NCBI GenBank assembly: GCA_965247125.1
Contig: CBDFGO010000001.1
Coordinates: forward strand, 186,001 to 250,000
DNA length: 64,000 bases
Direction: 5' to 3'
Source: CALBJU01 sp965247125
GTDB taxonomy: Bacteria; Bacteroidota; Rhodothermia; Rhodothermales; UBA10348
The notes below the pieces were generated by a model. The model was not told where the DNA came from. It worked only from the letters and a program-made list of their open reading frames with translations, and searched no databases. The position numbers and the translations under genes are program-made. Within the stretch, counting starts at the first letter, position 1, and each line of letters opens with the position of its first letter. Below are positions 35,292-43,494 of the stretch, in pieces.

Positions 35292-36263
35292 ATGCGCAGA
35301 GCACCGAACCTCATCACCTCCATCGTCGCCTTCGCCCTGCTCGCCGTAACCGGTTGTGCCAGGTCGAGTGCAGATTCCGTGATTCGTCAGGGTCAGCCAT
35401 CGATCGACAAGGAGTTACTACTCGAGCACGTCAGAATGCTGGCCTCAGATGATTTTCAGGGGAGAAAAACGGGCTCTGAAGGCGGGGCGATGGCTGCCGA
35501 CTACGTGCGAAGTCAGATGGCCTTGATTGGGCTGAAGGCGGCGTGCGAAGAAGATCTCACCTGGGCCTTCACCTTCGAATCTGGCCCTGATCGGCAAAAG
35601 GTGACGGGCAGTAATTTGATCGGCCTTGTAGCAGGCACCGCGGAATCGACGAAGGTGATCGTTGTTTCCGCCCATTTCGATCATCTCGGTGTGCGAGGGG
35701 AAGAAATCTTCAACGGGGCCGACGACAATGCGTCAGGAACGGCCGCGATGCTGGAAATTGCGAGATATTTCAGCCAGAATCCTCCCCATCATACCATCAT
35801 CTTCGCAGGATTCGACGCAGAGGAGATGGGTTTGCGGGGCGCCCGCGCGTTTGTCGAGTCTCCCTGTTTTGCAAAATTCGACGTTTCGCTGGAAATAAAT
35901 ATGGACATGATCAGTCGAAGCGATCGATCGGAGCTCTATGCAAGCGGGCCTCTTCACCATCCAACTCTGCGGACGGTTATTGAAGACGTTTCCCGTCCAG
36001 AGGAATTCATCCTCCTTTTTGGCCATGATGAACCTGGGAGTGGCCATAATGACTGGACCTTTGCGTCGGATCACGGCCCGTTTCATCAAGTGGGTATTCC
36101 GTTCGTCTACTTCGGCGTTGAAGATCATCCCGGATATCACGATCCATCGGACGACATTGAGGACATCACAGTAGATTTTTTTCATCAAGCCGCAGAATTC
36201 GTGTTGAACACGGTGGTGGCGTTCGACACGACGTTGGACGACTTACCTGGAGCGCATGAATAA
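35292..36263 (+). CDS. M28-family zinc aminopeptidase, lipoprotein
   Basis: The 323-aa protein has a lipoprotein signal with the lipobox VTGC (about residues 17-20), so it is probably anchored in the periplasm or outer membrane. The M28 dizinc peptidase fold shows VVSAHFDHLG (His, Asp ligands), GADDNASGTAAMLEIAR (Asp ligand), FAGFDAEEMGLRGA (catalytic and ligand Glu) and SDHGPFHQVGIPFVYFG (His ligand). Members remove N-terminal amino acids from peptides, which fits together with the DPP-IV encoded 5 kb upstream. The stop overlaps the start of the MOSC gene by eight bases. Confidence 0.92.
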   Translation: MRRAPNLITSIVAFALLAVTGCARSSADSVIRQGQPSIDKELLLEHVRMLASDDFQGRKTGSEGGAMAADYVRSQMALIGLKAACEEDLTWAFTFESGPDRQKVTGSNLIGLVAGTAESTKVIVVSAHFDHLGVRGEEIFNGADDNASGTAAMLEIARYFSQNPPHHTIIFAGFDAEEMGLRGARAFVESPCFAKFDVSLEINMDMISRSDRSELYASGPLHHPTLRTVIEDVSRPEEFILLFGHDEPGSGHNDWTFASDHGPFHQVGIPFVYFGVEDHPGYHDPSDDIEDITVDFFHQAAEFVLNTVVAFDTTLDDLPGAHE

Positions 36264-37074
36264 TCAGATTCGGGTCACCCATCTTTTCGTCTATCCGATA
36301 AAATCACTCCGCGGCATTTCGCTGGAAACTTCCGTTGTGACGCCCTTTGGTCTCCTTCATGACCGTCGCTTCATGCTGACCCACCCGGATGGTACGTTCA
36401 TCACGCAGCGGCATTATCCAGAGCTCGCTGTCTTTGATGTTGAGATGATCGCTGATTGGATCGTAGTCACCCACCAGGACGAATCCTCAATCCGAATTCC
36501 GGTCATGGGAGGAGCAAGAGTGAACATCAGGGCCACCGTCTGGGACGATGTGGTTGATGCCCGGGTGGGTTTCCCGGAGGCTGAGTCGTTTTTCTCTGAT
36601 CATATGCGCGAGCCCCTCCGCCTGGCATGGATGCCCGAAACGACCCATCGTCAGACCGATCTGACGTACTCTCAGGAAGGCGACCGGGTGAGCTTCGCCG
36701 ACGGGTATCCCATTCTGCTCGTTGGACAGCCGTCCATGGACGATCTGAATACAAGACTTAAAATTCCGCTTCCCATTAACAGATTTCGACCCAATATCGT
36801 TGTAGAGGGGTGCGATCCGTGGAGTGAAGATTCCTGGACTCGAATGGAGGTGCCGGGCGCAGCGTTGAGGCTGGTAAAAAAATGCTACCGGTGTGTTGTC
36901 ACAACAACGGATCAGCGCAGTGGTGAACGATCGAAAGAACCGCTGGCCACGCTCGCCACTTTTCGCAAGGAGGGAAACAAAGTGTGGTTCGGGATGAACT
37001 GTATACCTGACCGTATTGCGGAAGAGGGGGATCTTCTCGAAATCCGGGTTGGAGATCGGGTTGTTGCCTCTTGA
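36256..37074 (+). CDS. MOSC-domain protein (YcbX/mARC type)
   Basis: The 272-aa protein combines the MOSC N-terminal beta-barrel domain (FVYPIKSLRGIS, LLHDRRFML) with the C-terminal MOSC domain. The motif KKCYRCVVTTTDQRSGE holds the cysteine expected to bind the molybdenum cofactor in mARC/YcbX proteins, which reduce N-hydroxylated compounds. It lacks the ferredoxin domain of E. coli YcbX, so electrons must come from a separate partner that is not in the window. It overlaps the peptidase gene by eight bases and is translationally coupled to it. Confidence 0.88.
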   Translation: MNNQIRVTHLFVYPIKSLRGISLETSVVTPFGLLHDRRFMLTHPDGTFITQRHYPELAVFDVEMIADWIVVTHQDESSIRIPVMGGARVNIRATVWDDVVDARVGFPEAESFFSDHMREPLRLAWMPETTHRQTDLTYSQEGDRVSFADGYPILLVGQPSMDDLNTRLKIPLPINRFRPNIVVEGCDPWSEDSWTRMEVPGAALRLVKKCYRCVVTTTDQRSGERSKEPLATLATFRKEGNKVWFGMNCIPDRIAEEGDLLEIRVGDRVVAS

Positions 37075-37423
37075 TTTTTCGTTCTCAATGTTGAATTGCG
37101 CGCGGTAACGCGACCAAACGGCACGTTGTTGGCAATTGGGCGTCGAATCTACTTTCCTTGGTCCGCATTTTTCACTTTATTGTGTGCCACAAATTGTTGG
37201 CTGTGATTCGCACCGGGATGCAGGATTATATCCGTTATTGCAATAACGCTCCAGTGACAGATTGGCAAGAAACGCTAACACTTGCCGTCCCATCATTGTG
37301 GGCACCCTTCAGCAATCCCAAAAACCGAGATTCCGTCTTCCGAAAACATCCGTTACCGAGTTTCAGTCCTGACCACATTGCACAGAATTCCGCGAGCCCT
37401 TCGAATTTCTGGAGGGGACCGAG
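37075..37423. other. Intergenic region before the HNH gene
   Basis: No gene is recognisable in these 349 bases. They contain the perfect 16-bp palindrome at 37233-37248, the imperfect arms GGCAAG/CTTGCC near 37263-37285, and a strong Shine-Dalgarno site GGAGGGG at 37411-37417 that fixes the HNH start. No terminator hairpin with a T-run follows the MOSC gene. Confidence 0.5.
37233..37248. promoter_or_regulatory. Perfect palindrome CGTTATTGCAATAACG upstream of the HNH gene
   Basis: The two 8-base halves are exact reverse complements, 176 bases before the HNH start. The left half with its flank (CCGTTATTGC then ATAA) recurs upstream of the recombinase-like gene at 2208-2222, matching 14 of 15 bases. 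This suggests a common DNA-binding protein. Confidence 0.4.
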
Positions 37424-37924
37424 ATGACGGGTCATGTTCTTGTGCTCAATCAGGATTATCAAGCCCTGTCGATCACCAGCGTTCAACGCGCCATCGTCCT
37501 GGTCCTACTACACAAGGCAGAAATGGTGGAGGCTGAAGCGCTTAGATTCGTTCGCAGCCCCAGCCGTCAACTTCCCTGGCCCAGTATTGTGCGCCTGAAA
37601 GCCTACGTTCGTGTGCCCTATAAACGCATCCTGCTGACGAGAAAAAACGTCATAAGAAGGGATTCGAGCAGGTGCCAGTATTGTGGAGGCCGGGATCGGC
37701 TGACGATTGATCACGTCTTGCCCAAATCACGGGGAGGCCGCGATGCGTGGGATAACCTCGTGGCAGCGTGCGTACCGTGCAATAATCGGAAAGGAAGCAT
37801 GACGCCCACCGAAGCGGGCATGAACCTGGATCGGGCGCCCTTTCGACCGAGTTACGTAATGTATATCCGTGACTATGTGGGGTCGTTGGATGACACCTGG
37901 AAACCGTACCTGTTTCTGTCCTGA
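37424..37924 (+). CDS. HNH endonuclease family protein
   Basis: This is a 166-aa HNH protein. The nuclease core is at about residues 82-128: RDSSRCQYCGGRD, then LTIDHVLPKSRGGRDAWDNL with the catalytic His, then VAACVPCNNRKGS. The four cysteines of the two CxxC pairs would bind structural zinc. The N-terminal 80 residues (VLVLNQDYQALSITSVQRAI) are typical of a chromosomal HNH family widespread in Bacteroidota and cyanobacteria. That family is not inside introns or restriction operons and has no firmly known function. The start is supported by GGAGGGG seven bases upstream. No mobile-element features surround it. Confidence 0.9.
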   Translation: MTGHVLVLNQDYQALSITSVQRAIVLVLLHKAEMVEAEALRFVRSPSRQLPWPSIVRLKAYVRVPYKRILLTRKNVIRRDSSRCQYCGGRDRLTIDHVLPKSRGGRDAWDNLVAACVPCNNRKGSMTPTEAGMNLDRAPFRPSYVMYIRDYVGSLDDTWKPYLFLS

Positions 37925-38010
37925 AAGGATTGGTTCCTTCTTCATGTATCGGCTCGAACTCGCCTTCACGGCTCAGGTAGCACCTCCAACGATGTGATTC
38001 CCTATTGACC

Positions 38011-38460
38011 ATGAACACCCGTTCTGTTGCTCGCATTGCATGGCTAATTCCCGCCTTGCTCGCGGCCCTAACACTCCATCAGACATTTACCGCCTTCGAG
38101 CTTAACAGGACGCTCGAGGAGGGCACTCCGGCTTGGGCGGAGGTGACTCGCTATGACCGATCCGATCGAAAAGACGTGACGAATGTCTCCCTCGATCTGC
38201 TGGTGCACCTGAGTGATGGATCAACCTTCGAGCGGAAAAATTTGGCGCTCCCCTATTCAATCGGTCATCGAGTAGAGTCGGATACCCTTCAAGTAACAGT
38301 CCTACCAGGGTCCGGGCAGGAAGTCGTCATTTCTGCAATTGGGAAGACTCAGGTGAGAATAGCTGGGAGCAATGCAGCCATGAGCTTAGTCGCTCTGATA
38401 ATGGCGTTCGTTGGTGTCATAGCCTGGAATCGTTTACTGAAAAGAACTTCGGCTCCCTGA
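38011..38460 (+). CDS. Small DUF3592-like membrane protein
   Basis: The 149-aa protein has one membrane helix near each end (about residues 8-28 and 118-140). A beta-rich domain of about 80 residues lies between them: AEVTRYDRSDRKDVTNVSLD, then LSDGSTFERKNLALPYSIGH and TLQVTVLPGSGQEVV. The pattern of two helices around a small domain that begins with a covalent-modification-like GTPAWAEV resembles DUF3592 proteins, whose function is unknown. The start is ATG at 38011; a TTG two codons earlier is less likely. It stands between the HNH gene and the riboswitch region. Confidence 0.65.
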   Translation: MNTRSVARIAWLIPALLAALTLHQTFTAFELNRTLEEGTPAWAEVTRYDRSDRKDVTNVSLDLLVHLSDGSTFERKNLALPYSIGHRVESDTLQVTVLPGSGQEVVISAIGKTQVRIAGSNAAMSLVALIMAFVGVIAWNRLLKRTSAP

Positions 38461-38520
38461 GCTTGCCGCCGATTTGCCCCTCTACAATGGCGCCGCGATC
38501 ACTTTGCCCGAGGGAAAGCG

Positions 38521-38527
38521 TATATTG
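38521..38527 (+). promoter_or_regulatory. Possible -10/-7 box of the riboswitch transcript
   Basis: TATATTG at 38521-38527 lies 27 bases before the aptamer, at a suitable distance for a transcription start just upstream of P1. A TTTG at 38503-38506 is too close (14-base spacer) for the usual -33 spacing, so the call is weak. Confidence 0.3.
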
Positions 38528-38553
38528 ATCGCAGCTTCTTTGAATGGTCAGCT

Positions 38554-38634
38554 ATTTCGTTGGGGGTGCCCGTGTGGGCTGAGAGAATACTCCTTGAACC
38601 TGCCCGGGTTATGCCGGCGAAGGAAAACGGAAAT
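38554..38634 (+). ncRNA. TPP (THI-box) riboswitch
   Basis: The element has the conserved blocks of the thiamin-pyrophosphate aptamer in order. The P1 5' strand ATTTCGTT is at 38554-38561 and the P2 strand GGGGGTGCC follows. The pyrimidine-binding CTGAGA is at 38579-38584. CCTTGAACCTG is at 38592-38602, TTATGCCGGCGAAGGAA covers 38609-38625, and the closing P1 3' strand AACGGAAAT is at 38626-38634. All positions expected to contact the ligand are kept. It lies 112 bases upstream of the TonB receptor start on the same strand. The next 100 bases contain CACCAT/ATGGTG arms and a GGAC-ATGA-GTCC hairpin over the start codon, consistent with translational control, but that part is inference. Confidence 0.93.
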
Positions 38635-38746
38635 CACGATCGTGCTTCTATTTGGTTGCAGCAGTTCGTGTTACGGATAATCTCAGCGTGTATTCGGTGT
38701 GTATTCAGTACACCATCTCCAATTCTATGGTGCTCCATCAGGGGAC

Positions 38747-41326
38747 ATGAGTCCTAATTCGAAACCGAACCTGAGTACATTGATGTTTTTTTCAAACTGG
38801 TGCCGCGTCCTTGGCGTCCTTGGCGGCGTCCTGTTGTTTCTCGTTTTTTCAATCGACCCGGCGCAAGCATTTTCATCCGCCGAGTCCGGGAGCATCAAGG
38901 GGTCGGTCCTCGATTCACGGGACTTAGCGCTGGAGAACGCAACGGTGCAGTTGTTTATCGCTGGATCTGGAGTTGCCCGATACTTCTCCACAGCGGGCAG
39001 CGATGGCCTCTTTCGCTTTGATTCCGTCCGTCCGGGTACGTACGAAGCGTTCATTTCCCATGTCGGCTACGCCAGTCGATCCATAGAAATAACAGTTGTC
39101 GAAGGTCGGGAATCGCTTCTTCACGTTGTATTGAGTTCCAGCGTCGTGACCCACGCGGAAGTGGTGGTCAGCGCAGGGCGCGCCAGAGAACGGCTCTCGC
39201 CAGTGACCGTCAAAAATATTTCAGCCCAGGAGTTGGCCGAGCAGCCTGACATGAAGGACCTGCCCGTCCATCTGGCGCGACAACCCAGTATCACGTATCA
39301 CTCCGAAAATGGAAATGCGATTGGCTATTCTACGCTTCGGATGAGGGGCTTCGGCCAGCGACGGCTCGCGGTTGCCATCAACGGCATTCCTCAGAACGAC
39401 CCGGAAGAATTCAACGTGTTCTGGATCAACTTCTTCGATATCCAGGGGGCCGTGCAGGATATTCAGATTCAGCGTGGCGCAGGATCTTCCGTCTACGGCC
39501 CCACGGCCATCGGAGGGGCCATCAACCTTCGCGCCATGCCCTACAAGAGTGACTTCGAAGCCAGTATCCATGTCGGTGGTGGTGCATTTGGTACCCGTAG
39601 GTACTCGGCGGAAATCAACTCAGGCCTCCTGAACGATCGATATGTGGTCTATTCACGCCTCAGCCGCCTGGAATCAGACGGCTATCGGGACTGGTCCTGG
39701 ACCGAGTTCTGGCGGTTCTTCGTCGGTGTTACCCGCTACGGTGAGCGATCTTCGGTGACCCTTCAGGCCTACGGCGGTCCCCAGCGGGACGGACTCGCTT
39801 ATTCCGGGATTCCGAAAGCTGCAAACAAGGAAACCATTGACGACGGATTCGGAGGAACGATTGATCGGAAGTATAATTTTTCCTCGTTCGATCGTGACAT
39901 CGAAGATTTTCATCAGCCGCACGTCGAGCTGCACCACGAGTACGACCTGAATGATCGGGCCCGTTTCCAGCAAACTGCATTCTGGATTAAGGGCAAGGGC
40001 TTTTTCGATTTTGGAGGTACGTTTCGCAGCGCGGACTACCTGCGTCTGCCCGGGGGCACGGCACCCGACGGACTGAGCTCTGCGCCTCTTTTTATCGCTC
40101 GACCCGACGTCACCCTGCTTTTCAGAGCGTACCTGGACCAGTGGCAGGTGGGATGGATGCCCCGGCTGACGTTGACCGATGAGCATTCTACCACCTCACT
40201 CGGTTTGGAAGCTCGATTGCACCGCAGCCTGCGTTGGGGCCGCATACAGGAGGCGACAGGAATTCCTTCCGAGTTCGTAGGCTCCCAGAATGATGTGCGT
40301 GTGTACTCGTTTCGGGGAGAAAAAATCATCAGCTCGGCCTACGCGAGTCACCTTAAGCGATTGTCTGAGCGATGGGCGGTGCAAGGCGATGTTCAGGTCA
40401 CATATCACCGGTACCGAATCTCGGACGAAGACTTCTTCGGCACCTCCTTTTCGAAACCGTATCTGTTCATAAATCCGCGGATTGGCGTCACATTTCAGCC
40501 CGAACAACGATTCAGCGCTTTTGCCAGCGTGGCCCTCGCGAGTCGCGAACCGCGAATGAAGACGCTCTACGACGGAGAGGAAGCAGGAGCTGGCTTCCTG
40601 CCAAGTTTTGAGCGCAATGCTGACGGCTCATACGATTTCGACAATCCCCTGGTGGATCCGGAGCGACTCGTTGACCTCGAACTCGGTGCCTCGTTGAGAA
40701 GCGAATATTATCGCGTCAGCGCGAATCTATTTGTTATGGATTTTCGAGATGAGATCGTCCCGAGTGGTGGCCTGGATCAGTTTGGTGTGCCGAGAACAGG
40801 AAATGCTGAGCGAACACGCCACCTCGGACTGGAACTAGATGGAGATATTCAATTGTCGTATGGCCTCGAACTGGCTGGAAACGTCACTTTTTCCAGAAAC
40901 CGCTTTATCGATTTCGATGAGTTTGTCTACCTACCGGACTTTTCGACCGCGCAGGCGGATCGATCTGGCAATGTCATTGCTGGTTTTCCGGAGCGTTCCG
41001 GGAATGTTCGAGTCAATTATCGACGCGGTAACTGGTTTGCGTCAATCATGACAAGCTTCGTCGGAAAACAGTACATCGACAACGGTGAGGGGAAAGATGC
41101 GAGTGGTGCGGATGATGAGAATCTGGTGCTTGAGTCGTACGCGCTCCTCGATGGCAGTGTCGCCTACACCATTGGATCACAACGGCAGCTGCGACTCTCG
41201 CTCGATGTCAACAATATTTTCGATGACAAGGTGCTGACGTATGGAAATGTTTCTGTGGTAGGGCCGCAATTCTTTCCGGCTGCAACAAGGCATCTGAATA
41301 TGGCCGTGAAGTACACATTCAGGTAG
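38747..41326 (+). CDS. TonB-dependent receptor, probable thiamin (precursor) importer
   Basis: This is an 859-aa outer-membrane receptor. After a signal peptide (hydrophobic VLGVLGGVLLFLVFSIDPAQA) comes a carboxypeptidase-regulatory-like domain (SIKGSVLDSRDLALENATVQ). The plug domain follows, with DLPVHLARQPSITYHSENGN, RMRGFGQRRLAVAINGIPQN and IQRGAGSSVYGPTAIGGAIN. Then comes a 22-strand type barrel ending LNMAVKYTFR. Substrate assignment rests on the TPP riboswitch immediately upstream. Thiamin-regulated TonB receptors are known in this phylum; the ligand itself is not shown by sequence. The start is taken at ATG 38747; GTG 38699 or ATG 38783 in frame are alternatives. No inner-membrane thiamin transporter is adjacent. 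Confidence 0.88.
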   Translation: MSPNSKPNLSTLMFFSNWCRVLGVLGGVLLFLVFSIDPAQAFSSAESGSIKGSVLDSRDLALENATVQLFIAGSGVARYFSTAGSDGLFRFDSVRPGTYEAFISHVGYASRSIEITVVEGRESLLHVVLSSSVVTHAEVVVSAGRARERLSPVTVKNISAQELAEQPDMKDLPVHLARQPSITYHSENGNAIGYSTLRMRGFGQRRLAVAINGIPQNDPEEFNVFWINFFDIQGAVQDIQIQRGAGSSVYGPTAIGGAINLRAMPYKSDFEASIHVGGGAFGTRRYSAEINSGLLNDRYVVYSRLSRLESDGYRDWSWTEFWRFFVGVTRYGERSSVTLQAYGGPQRDGLAYSGIPKAANKETIDDGFGGTIDRKYNFSSFDRDIEDFHQPHVELHHEYDLNDRARFQQTAFWIKGKGFFDFGGTFRSADYLRLPGGTAPDGLSSAPLFIARPDVTLLFRAYLDQWQVGWMPRLTLTDEHSTTSLGLEARLHRSLRWGRIQEATGIPSEFVGSQNDVRVYSFRGEKIISSAYASHLKRLSERWAVQGDVQVTYHRYRISDEDFFGTSFSKPYLFINPRIGVTFQPEQRFSAFASVALASREPRMKTLYDGEEAGAGFLPSFERNADGSYDFDNPLVDPERLVDLELGASLRSEYYRVSANLFVMDFRDEIVPSGGLDQFGVPRTGNAERTRHLGLELDGDIQLSYGLELAGNVTFSRNRFIDFDEFVYLPDFSTAQADRSGNVIAGFPERSGNVRVNYRRGNWFASIMTSFVGKQYIDNGEGKDASGADDENLVLESYALLDGSVAYTIGSQRQLRLSLDVNNIFDDKVLTYGNVSVVGPQFFPAATRHLNMAVKYTFR

Positions 41327-41374
41327 AAGAGTGGCCGCCAGCGAGGCCTGGCAGAGTGAAAGTTGCGCCCCGAA

Positions 41375-42265
41375 CTACCAGGTCATCAGCTTCATGCAGA
41401 AGACCGATGCGCCGGCCTTCAGGAATTCATCGGTATCAACTTCCATTACGTTGAATCCTGCTGCTTCGAGAGCTGAATTCGTGCCAGTGCACCCTCGTTG
41501 GATGATGACATTTTTTCCGTCCGGAGAGTGAGCATTGCAGGCAAACAATTCTCGAGACTCTCGTTCTGGCGCCTCGATTATTCGCGGGAAGAAGTGGCGG
41601 ATCAATTCCAGCCCACCGGGCTCGAAAGCGGCTGGATAGATCAGCGCCGTCTTTTCGTCGAGAATACAGAGACAGGTATCCAGATGGTAAAATTCGGGAT
41701 CTTTCAGGCCCAGAAGCAGAATCGGCACGTCCAGTTTTTCAGAAATCAACCGATACACGCTCTCTTCGGTGCGAAATCCGTATCCGCCCCACAATAACCG
41801 CCTCCCCGAGTGCCACAAGGCGTCGCCCATGCCTTCGAATTCCAGGTCTCCATTCGCCACGTCATTGATTATTTCATACCCCAGCGCCCCGAAGTGATCG
41901 CCGAAATAGGTCACTTCTCCCGCTCTTTCAGAAGCATACATTTTGCTCAGCACAACACCTCTCGACCCGTCTTTTCTGAGAAAAGGAAGGGTCTGGTTGG
42001 CGCAGAACACCATGTCAGGCAAGTCTGAGCGATCCTGAATCTCAGCGACCGATAGACCGCAAGAGACGTACGCATCCTTCAGGCTGGCCCATTGGGAACG
42101 CGCTCGATCTGTATCTACGGTGCCTACGTTTCCCGCCATGTGGGCGTTGATCACGTAGGTCACGTCGAAATGATCGGGGGACGTCATCAGGACACTTTCA
42201 GGATGCCTCATCGCCGGAAGTGTATCCAGAGAAAAATCGAGATCGGAGAGGCGGCGATAGACCAT
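41375..42265 (-). CDS. Arginine-deiminase-fold hydrolase (DDAH / ArgZ-like)
   Basis: The roughly 296-aa enzyme is of the guanidino-group-modifying superfamily. Visible elements are VLMTSPDHFDVTYVINAHM near the N-terminus, the substrate-binding DMVFCANQTLP, FEGMGDALWH (catalytic Asp/Glu region), FYHLDTCLCILDEKTALIYP with the catalytic His, and the nucleophile Cys close to the end in GASVFCMKLMTW. The N-terminal motif recalls cyanobacterial arginine dihydrolase (ArgZ) domains and dimethylargininases. Substrate may be arginine or a methylated arginine. The start is ATG at 42265; a GTG at 42295 in frame adds ten residues. Confidence 0.85.
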   Translation of the reverse strand: MVYRRLSDLDFSLDTLPAMRHPESVLMTSPDHFDVTYVINAHMAGNVGTVDTDRARSQWASLKDAYVSCGLSVAEIQDRSDLPDMVFCANQTLPFLRKDGSRGVVLSKMYASERAGEVTYFGDHFGALGYEIINDVANGDLEFEGMGDALWHSGRRLLWGGYGFRTEESVYRLISEKLDVPILLLGLKDPEFYHLDTCLCILDEKTALIYPAAFEPGGLELIRHFFPRIIEAPERESRELFACNAHSPDGKNVIIQRGCTGTNSALEAAGFNVMEVDTDEFLKAGASVFCMKLMTW

Positions 42266-42438
42266 TGCTACGGTTGTCTCCTTTCCGGAGGACACAAGTG
42301 GGGTGGATCGATTCGGTGAAGCCGTAAGTTACCGACTGCACCGCATCAGCGCATCACTGTGATGGCGCTCCAGTAAATATCCCGCAAATCCGGCAGATCC
42401 ACTTGGCGGCTATTCGACGCACCGCCCGTCAGTGGTCT

Positions 42439-43494
42439 CTATCTGCGGCGTCCGCGCCGACGTTCTCCGACACGCTCTTCAGCCATCTCCTGAAAGCGTT
42501 CGAGATCGTCCATGTCCATCTCGATGGAGACTTCCACCAGATTATTGTCCGATTCGATGTCGATCCTCTGAAGGAGGTCTACCAGTTCGTCGTTGCGATT
42601 GAACTGCACACGCGCAAGGCTCCGTACTCCACCAATGACGCTTTTGAGGTCGTCCGCTTCGATGTTTCCGGACGGCGTGAGGTACAGGTTCACTTCAACC
42701 ATTTCATCGTCGAAATCTACTCCGGCGGCGAAATCTTCGACGGCGTTGACAACGGGAAGGATCATGGCTCCAGGCCCTTCGATCCTTAAATCGTCTTGCG
42801 CATCGACCGCCTGGGCCAAATCACGTATGAGAACCCAGTTGTGATGACCCGATACTTCTTCAAACAGCGCATCGCTTGAGAAAGAATACTCCTCATCAGA
42901 AAAGGCCCGCTCAAGGAGGTCTTCCAGATAGTATTCGTTGGAGGCTAGAATCACGATCGATCCATCAATGAATGCTACGGCTCCAGAGCCCCTGTGGTCG
43001 AGAACGAAAGCGTCGACCGGCCATGAGGTATCCATGGGGGTGATCTCGGTTTCGTATTCGATTTTTTCGATGATTTCCTCCTGATCGAAGTCGACGAAAA
43101 CCAGCACACCGCCGTCTTCATTGCGGCCTCCTATATCTATGCCGACATAGACGCCGAGCAGGTCTTCCCTGACGTCAATTCCCGTGTGATCATAAATTTC
43201 TGCAAGAGCTTCTTCGAGTTCTCGGGCTTCTTCTTGGCCTTCTGGTAAGAAATCAGTCATCAGATCGAGCTGATGAGACACGTCGGCGTGAGCAAGAACC
43301 CCGGACTCAACACTCAGAATCCGCATGGCAGTGTCGAGTTCAGAAGACTGATCCACATCCAGCATGGATTCCGCGTCGCATGCGGAGAGGGTTAGTACGA
43401 GCAGACCGAGTAGCACCGTGGCGGGGCCCGAAAGGCGGCGGGAAGGAGAGTGGTCAGAAGTCTCTTCTCGAGAACCAAAAATAGCCGATTCCAT
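42439..43494 (-). CDS. Acidic lipoprotein of unknown function, overlapping the ABC permease gene
   Basis: The 351-aa protein has a hydrophobic stretch and lipobox (LLGLLVLTLSACD, cysteine near residue 39), after an unusually long hydrophilic N-region because the gene starts 41 bases inside the permease gene. The mature part is very acidic and looks like a repeated alpha/beta domain (VLVFVDFDQEEIIEKIEYET, AVAFIDGSIVILASNEYYLE, MVEVNLYLTPSGNIEADDLK), similar in style to DUF3352-type proteins. It ends in a basic tail ERRRGRRR. The true start could be inside the annotated N-region at a non-ATG codon. It is the third gene of the ABC exporter operon. Confidence 0.65.
   Translation of the reverse strand: MESAIFGSREETSDHSPSRRLSGPATVLLGLLVLTLSACDAESMLDVDQSSELDTAMRILSVESGVLAHADVSHQLDLMTDFLPEGQEEARELEEALAEIYDHTGIDVREDLLGVYVGIDIGGRNEDGGVLVFVDFDQEEIIEKIEYETEITPMDTSWPVDAFVLDHRGSGAVAFIDGSIVILASNEYYLEDLLERAFSDEEYSFSSDALFEEVSGHHNWVLIRDLAQAVDAQDDLRIEGPGAMILPVVNAVEDFAAGVDFDDEMVEVNLYLTPSGNIEADDLKSVIGGVRSLARVQFNRNDELVDLLQRIDIESDNNLVEVSIEMDMDDLERFQEMAEERVGERRRGRRR

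Noticed and set aside
37424..37924. Homing or restriction endonuclease
   Set aside because: No intron, methyltransferase or mobile context; it fits the common free-standing chromosomal HNH family.
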